Part shown: in pieces, positions 23,390-23,703 of the stretch
Numbering within the stretch: position 1 is the stretch's first letter
Layout: each line of letters starts with the position of its first letter
NCBI GenBank assembly: GCA_902475025.1
Contig: CABRXX010000039.1
Coordinates: forward strand, 1 to 23,703
From: Merdiplasma sp905207905
Lineage (GTDB): Bacteria > Bacillota > Clostridia > Lachnospirales > Lachnospiraceae
Length of the DNA: 23,703 bases
Reading direction: 5' to 3'
The notes under the pieces: generated by a model
What the model was told of the DNA's origin: nothing
Database searches by the model: none
What the model saw: only the letters and a program-made list of their open reading frames with translations
Program-made: the position numbers and the translations under genes

Positions 23390-23703
23390 ATGGCGAAGCA
23401 GGTTGTATTGCAGATGCAGCATATCATGAAGATTTACGGCAACGGGGTAGTTGCTAACGAGGATGTAAGCCTTGAACTGAACAAGGGAGAGATCCACGCC
23501 CTGCTGGGAGAAAACGGTGCGGGAAAAAGTACTTTGATGAAAGTGCTTTTTGGAATTGAGACCCCTGATGAAGGAAAAATTCTGTTGAACGGCAAAGAGG
23601 TGACCATCAAGTCCCCTCAGGATGCGATCAGCAAAGGAATCGGCATGGTGCATCAGCATTTCATGCTGGTACCGTCACTGACTGTGGCAGAGAATATTAT
23701 CCT
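23390..23703 (+). CDS. ABC transporter ATP-binding protein, nucleoside/simple-sugar type (3' partial)
   Basis: The frame is open to the right edge; 104 complete codons are visible. The first ABC domain shows Walker A GENGAGKST (40-48) and the Q-loop in GMVHQHFMLVP (Q89), followed by SLTVAENI. VHQHF-MLVPSLTVAENI is typical of the double-domain ATPases that work with BMP-type binding proteins (NupA/YufO-like), which use about 500 residues with two ABC domains; the rest lies outside. The start is either ATG 23390 or GTG 23384, with AGGCGGTGAG and AGGTGG upstream. It belongs with the binding lipoprotein before it, and permease genes are expected next. Confidence 0.88.
   Translation, partial: MAKQVVLQMQHIMKIYGNGVVANEDVSLELNKGEIHALLGENGAGKSTLMKVLFGIETPDEGKILLNGKEVTIKSPQDAISKGIGMVHQHFMLVPSLTVAENII

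Overview
The window looks like the chromosome of a spore-forming Clostridia of the Lachnospiraceae type. The signs are a low-GC Gram-positive gene set (RNase Y, DeoD, a SpoIIM-like protein), strong AGGAGG-type ribosome binding sites, sigma-A promoters with 17-nt spacing, and a Firmicutes-type LexA box (GAAC-N4-GTTC). I see no rRNA, tRNA, CRISPR array, insertion sequence or phage gene. The assignment rests on gene content and protein character only.

Left part (1-8000), envelope glycan region. A YfhO-type GT-C membrane protein, cut by the left edge, runs on the plus strand. It meets a second polytopic GT-C-like protein on the minus strand, and their 3' ends overlap by 71 nt. Beyond a 285-nt gap with a good extended -10 promoter, a plus-strand operon encodes a CsbB/ArnC-type GT2 glycosyltransferase, an ATP-grasp ligase (4-nt overlap) and a CapK-like adenylate-forming enzyme. 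A polyprenyl-phosphate-sugar synthase beside YfhO matches the known logic of surface-polymer glycosylation. The two ligases suggest an extra acyl or aminoacyl decoration, which is not an established pathway. This is the most likely place for an undescribed system.

Middle (8000-11200). A 384-nt gap carries two terminator-like structures, one with a competing long inverted repeat, and a promoter. It leads into a CtpE-like P-type cation ATPase that has two unusual low-complexity acidic segments.

Housekeeping block (11250-16750). pyrH-frr-uppS-cdsA-dxr-rseP has its own promoter and ends at an intrinsic terminator. It couples late pyrimidine metabolism and ribosome recycling to isoprenoid carrier synthesis, phospholipid precursor synthesis and intramembrane proteolysis. 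Several starts are set by ribosome binding sites rather than by the longest open frame, including a TTG start for rseP.

DNA repair and RNA decay (16850-21250). recA has a consensus promoter with a LexA operator just downstream. recX overlaps the recA end. rny (RNase Y) has a consensus promoter embedded in the last codons of recX. A 332-nt highly structured intergenic region separates rny from a SpoIIM-like gene, which ends at a strong terminator.

Right part (21250-23703), purine nucleoside salvage. deoD is followed by a BMP/PnrA-type lipoprotein, a strong internal terminator, and the start of an ABC transporter ATPase cut by the right edge. Together they form a nucleoside uptake and phosphorolysis unit.
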